Positions 7,299 through 8,713 of a stretch of DNA of 8,713 bases are shown here, piece after piece. Source of the DNA: CAYOEZ01 sp964402955 (GTDB lineage: Bacteria; Chloroflexota; DTOL01; DAOUCN01); assembly GCA_964402955.1 (NCBI GenBank), contig CAYOEZ010000207.1:1-8713 (forward strand), read 5' to 3'. The position numbers and the translations under genes were made by a program. A model generated the notes under the pieces. That model ran no database searches and was not told the origin of the DNA. It saw only the letters and a list, made by a program, of their open reading frames with translations. Numbering within the stretch: the stretch's first letter is position 1; every line of letters begins with the position of its first letter.

Positions 7299-7319
7299 GG
7301 GCAGGTCTGAGACCTGCCC
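7299..7319. repeat. Palindrome copy 2
   Basis: GGGCAGGTCT and AGACCTGCCC flank a central G, the exact reverse complement of copy 1. The preceding CTTAGCTTGATGCGTAT matches the inverted sequence that follows copy 1. CGTATGG occurs on both sides (7293-7299 and 7328-7334), a possible but less tidy flanking direct repeat. Confidence 0.8.
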
Positions 7320-7343
7320 GCCTGCCCCGTATGGCCGTGGGAA

Positions 7344-7362
7344 GGCAGGTCTCAGACCTGCC
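7344..7362. repeat. Palindrome copy 3
   Basis: GGCAGGTCT and AGACCTGCC pair around a central C; one outer base pair is lost relative to the other copies. The right flank CCTACGCA (7363-7370) is the reverse complement of the left flank of copy 1 (TGCGTAGG, 6973-6980), so copies 1 and 3 form the outer inverted pair. Confidence 0.8.
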
Positions 7363-7419
7363 CCTACGCACCGACGGGCGACCTTGCACAAGCCTTGCCT
7401 GTGGATGCAGTCTACGGCG

Positions 7420-7464
7420 AAAGGTAACCAAAGCGGCCCCGGGACAATTCGTCCTCGGGCCGCT
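7420..7464 (-). terminator. Probable intrinsic terminator of mscL
   Basis: AGCGGCCC (7432-7439) pairs with GGGCCGCT (7457-7464). GGAC (7442-7445) then pairs with GTCC (7451-7454) across a small internal loop, closing on AATTC. Read in the mscL direction, the stem is followed by TTTGGTTACCTTT, a broken T tract. It lies about 48 bp past the mscL stop, a normal distance. The plus-strand side lacks a T tract, so it probably does not serve gltD. Confidence 0.55.
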
Positions 7465-7511
7465 CTGTTGGTACATGGTCGCCAGCGCCGGCAAGAAGCC
7501 GGACGCTCCGC

Positions 7512-7946
7512 TTACATGAGTTCCGATGTGCAGGCCGGGCAGCGTGATGCCTTGGCGGGGACCGCTGTCAGGCAGAATGGGCACTCCTTGGTCGCGGGAG
7601 CTGGCGTCGCGGGCGGCGGAGCGATCAGCTTGTTGATCGAGCGGACAAGCAGGAACACAACAAAAGCGACGATGATGAACGTGATCACGGTGTTCAGAAA
7701 CACGCCATAGTTGATGGTAGCTGCGCCAGCGTCTTGCGCGGCCTTGAGCGAGTCGTAGGAGCCGCCGGATAGGTTGACGTACAGGTTGGCGAAGTCAACG
7801 TTGCCGAGGATCATGCCGATCGGCGGCATGATGATGTCGTTCACCAGCGACGAGACGATCTTGCCAAACGCAGCGCCGATGATGATGCCGATGGCCAGGT
7901 CGAGCACGTTACCTCGCATCGCGAACTTCTTGAACTCTGCCAACAT
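7512..7946 (-). CDS. mscL: Large-conductance mechanosensitive channel MscL with zinc-ribbon-like tail
   Basis: Encodes 144 residues. MscL is a homopentameric inner-membrane pore that opens under membrane tension to release solutes during hypo-osmotic shock. The N-terminal amphipathic segment LAEFKKFAMRGNVLDLAIG leads into TM1 (about 14-40), with the conserved glycines of the pore-lining helix and NDIIMPPIG after it. A periplasmic loop (about 48-78) contains a short SGGSYDSLKAAQDAG stretch. TM2 spans about 80-104 (NYGVFLNTVITFIIVAFVVF). In place of a long helical bundle, a Pro/Ala linker (109-118) ends in CPFC (122-125) and CPAC (136-139), a four-cysteine zinc-ribbon pattern I recall from MscL of several phyla. 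The start is supported by GAGGAGG (7954-7960) seven bases upstream. The gene converges on gltD and lies 107 bp after a same-strand partial gene. Confidence 0.96.
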   Translation of the reverse strand: MLAEFKKFAMRGNVLDLAIGIIIGAAFGKIVSSLVNDIIMPPIGMILGNVDFANLYVNLSGGSYDSLKAAQDAGAATINYGVFLNTVITFIIVAFVVFLLVRSINKLIAPPPATPAPATKECPFCLTAVPAKASRCPACTSELM

Positions 7947-7973
7947 GACGAAGCCTCCTCTTGTGGGGTTCTA

Positions 7974-8008
7974 CTCTGTCTGTTGCTCTCTGTCTGTTGC
8001 TCTCTGTC
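7974..8008. repeat. 14-bp tandem repeat, 2.5 copies, in mscL upstream region
   Basis: CTCTGTCTGTTGCT is repeated exactly at 7974-7987 and 7988-8001, followed by a half copy CTCTGTC (8002-8008). It occupies the middle of the 107-bp gap between the preceding gene and mscL, ending about 14 bp before the mscL ribosome-binding site. On the mscL strand it reads as an unstructured AGAGCAACAGAC repeat. Slippage could change the copy number, and thus promoter or leader spacing. Confidence 0.85.
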
Positions 8009-8053
8009 AACCTCAACTGTTGCTGAATGGCATGCTCAGGCAGATCACCGTTA

Positions 8054-8713
8054 TTACTCGGCGGCCATGAATCGGCCCATATCCGACATGAAGATGGGCT
8101 GGAAGATGAACAGCAGACCGGTCTCGGACGGCGCAGCCTGGCCCACTATCCATCCTTCCGTTTCTCCGCCGGCGTAGAGGTAGTCGTCGAGCGATGGCGA
8201 CGGCGGCACAACAGATGGCTGGTCGTATACGACGTTCTTGGACCCTGTGATCTGGACCATATCCCTGGTCATAGCCGGGTTGTCGCCTGCCGCTGCCTGG
8301 ACATTGCGCAGATGCAAACGAATGAGCACATACTCTCGACCGGCATCGGGCGGCTTGTTCATTGTGTATGCCGTCTTGAGTGCCTGCCAAGCGCGGTCGC
8401 CGCGCTGAACCTCAAGGATGGTTGCCTGCCAGCCGTAGGCGGTCACCGTCTGCCCCAGTGCAGCAGGCGCCGAGCGGGACATTCCCAGTGCGTCGGGCTT
8501 GATGGACGCCAACTGCGCTGGGACGCCGAGCGATGCGCCAGCCTCAGCAGCCACGTAGCGCTTTTCGCGCGTGGTCGCCTCCAGCGGCATGTAGACCAGA
8601 ATCAAGTTGCTGTCGTCTTTGTGCACGAGGAATGGGACGTCGCCCTCCACCTGGCCGCCTGCAAAAACCTTGCTATCAAGCTTGCGCGGCGAGACAACCG
8701 CTGCCGGCGAATA
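8054..8713 (-). CDS. Partial hypothetical protein with DUF4352-like domains (3' end only)
   Basis: The last 219 codons of a gene that runs off the right edge. The frame is open to 8713, so the GTG at 8650 is probably internal and not the start. The region from about residue 85 (ALGQTVTAYGWQATILEV) through GREYVLIRLHLRN to the end has the beta-sandwich pattern of DUF4352-type domains, usually found in secreted or lipid-anchored proteins of unknown role. Residues 17-57 resemble 179-219: both have AGG-x2-EG, a hydrophobic strand, a proline, and RY/RF ending in AAE. That implies at least two tandem copies of the domain. No membrane segment or catalytic motif is visible, and any signal peptide would be outside the window. 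mscL follows 107 bp downstream on the same strand, but its own strong ribosome-binding site and the spacing leave cotranscription unproven. Confidence 0.75.
   Translation of the reverse strand, partial: YSPAAVVSPRKLDSKVFAGGQVEGDVPFLVHKDDSNLILVYMPLEATTREKRYVAAEAGASLGVPAQLASIKPDALGMSRSAPAALGQTVTAYGWQATILEVQRGDRAWQALKTAYTMNKPPDAGREYVLIRLHLRNVQAAAGDNPAMTRDMVQITGSKNVVYDQPSVVPPSPSLDDYLYAGGETEGWIVGQAAPSETGLLFIFQPIFMSDMGRFMAAE

Larger units (their letters stand above)
6972..7370. repeat. Nested inverted repeats built from three copies of a GGCAGGTCT palindrome
   Basis: The outer arms are 6973-6999 and 7344-7370. They are inverted copies that differ only at the central base of the palindrome. Just inside, 6980-7020 and 7278-7319 form a second inverted pair about 41 bp long with a few differences: both contain the palindrome and then ATGCGTATCAAGCTAAG or its close reverse complement. 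The roughly 260 bp between the inner arms contains a further inverted repeat (7133-7259). The symmetry suggests one compound non-coding element of about 400 bp, or repeated insertion of a small palindromic unit. No protein-coding sequence is evident inside. Confidence 0.7.
6766..7511. other. Repeat-filled gap between convergent gltD and mscL
   Basis: This 746-bp stretch separates the 3' ends of two convergent genes and contains no credible gene. Nearly all of 6797-7370 is accounted for by inverted and direct repeats, listed separately. Bases 6766-6796 and 7371-7419 show nothing recognisable, and 7465-7511 is the short mscL 3' region. Convergent 3' ends are a low-cost place for insertions, which may explain the build-up. 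Confidence 0.7.

Noticed and set aside
6972..7370. CRISPR array
   Set aside because: The repeated palindromes are unequally spaced and in inverted arrangement, there are only three copies, and no cas genes are nearby.
7008..7584. Open frames across the gltD-mscL gap (for example minus 7008-7391 and 7282-7584)
   Set aside because: Their translations are repeats of strings such as QVSDLP and RSETC that come directly from the palindrome, with no start signals or protein families.
7982..8010. Minus-strand promoter for mscL using TTGACA (8005-8010)
   Set aside because: The -35 hexamer is perfect, but at 16-18 bases downstream the -10 position holds tandem-repeat sequence such as AGCAAC, which does not resemble TATAAT.

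Overview
The window looks like chromosomal DNA from a GC-rich bacterium, most likely a member of Chloroflexota, perhaps an environmental or metagenome-derived lineage. That placement is inference. It rests on the style of the glutamate synthase and MscL proteins and on intergenic DNA full of short palindromes of a kind I recall from that phylum. No rRNA or other phylogenetic marker is present.

Layout: (1) Positions 1-639 are non-coding. They hold a candidate sigma70-type promoter (188-216), short repeats, a widespread-type repeat hairpin (361-421) and two strong stem-loops (484-541 and 554-590) just ahead of gltB. (2) 640-5238 (+) is gltB and 5284-6765 (+) is gltD, a two-gene operon for the large and small subunits of NADPH-dependent glutamate synthase (GOGAT). 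(3) 6766-7511 is a repeat-rich gap between convergent genes. It has a 151-bp MITE-like element with 15-bp terminal inverted repeats and an 8-bp flanking direct repeat, then three copies of a 19-21-bp palindrome in nested inverted arrangement, a G/C-run inverted repeat, and a probable mscL terminator. (4) 7512-7946 (-) is mscL, encoding a large-conductance mechanosensitive channel with a C-terminal zinc-ribbon-like tail. (5) 8054-8713 (-) is the 3' end of an unidentified gene, probably encoding a protein with two DUF4352-like domains, cut by the window edge.

How the genes work together: GltB releases ammonia from glutamine and adds it to 2-oxoglutarate. GltD supplies electrons from NADPH through FAD and iron-sulfur clusters. 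Together they are the glutamate-forming half of the GS-GOGAT ammonia assimilation route. MscL is an unrelated osmotic safety valve. The upstream partial gene has no visible functional link to it.

The coding content is ordinary. The parts worth a second look are the structured gltB leader and the repeat-loaded gap between gltD and mscL. I see no evidence of a new multigene system, defence island, CRISPR array, tRNA or rRNA.
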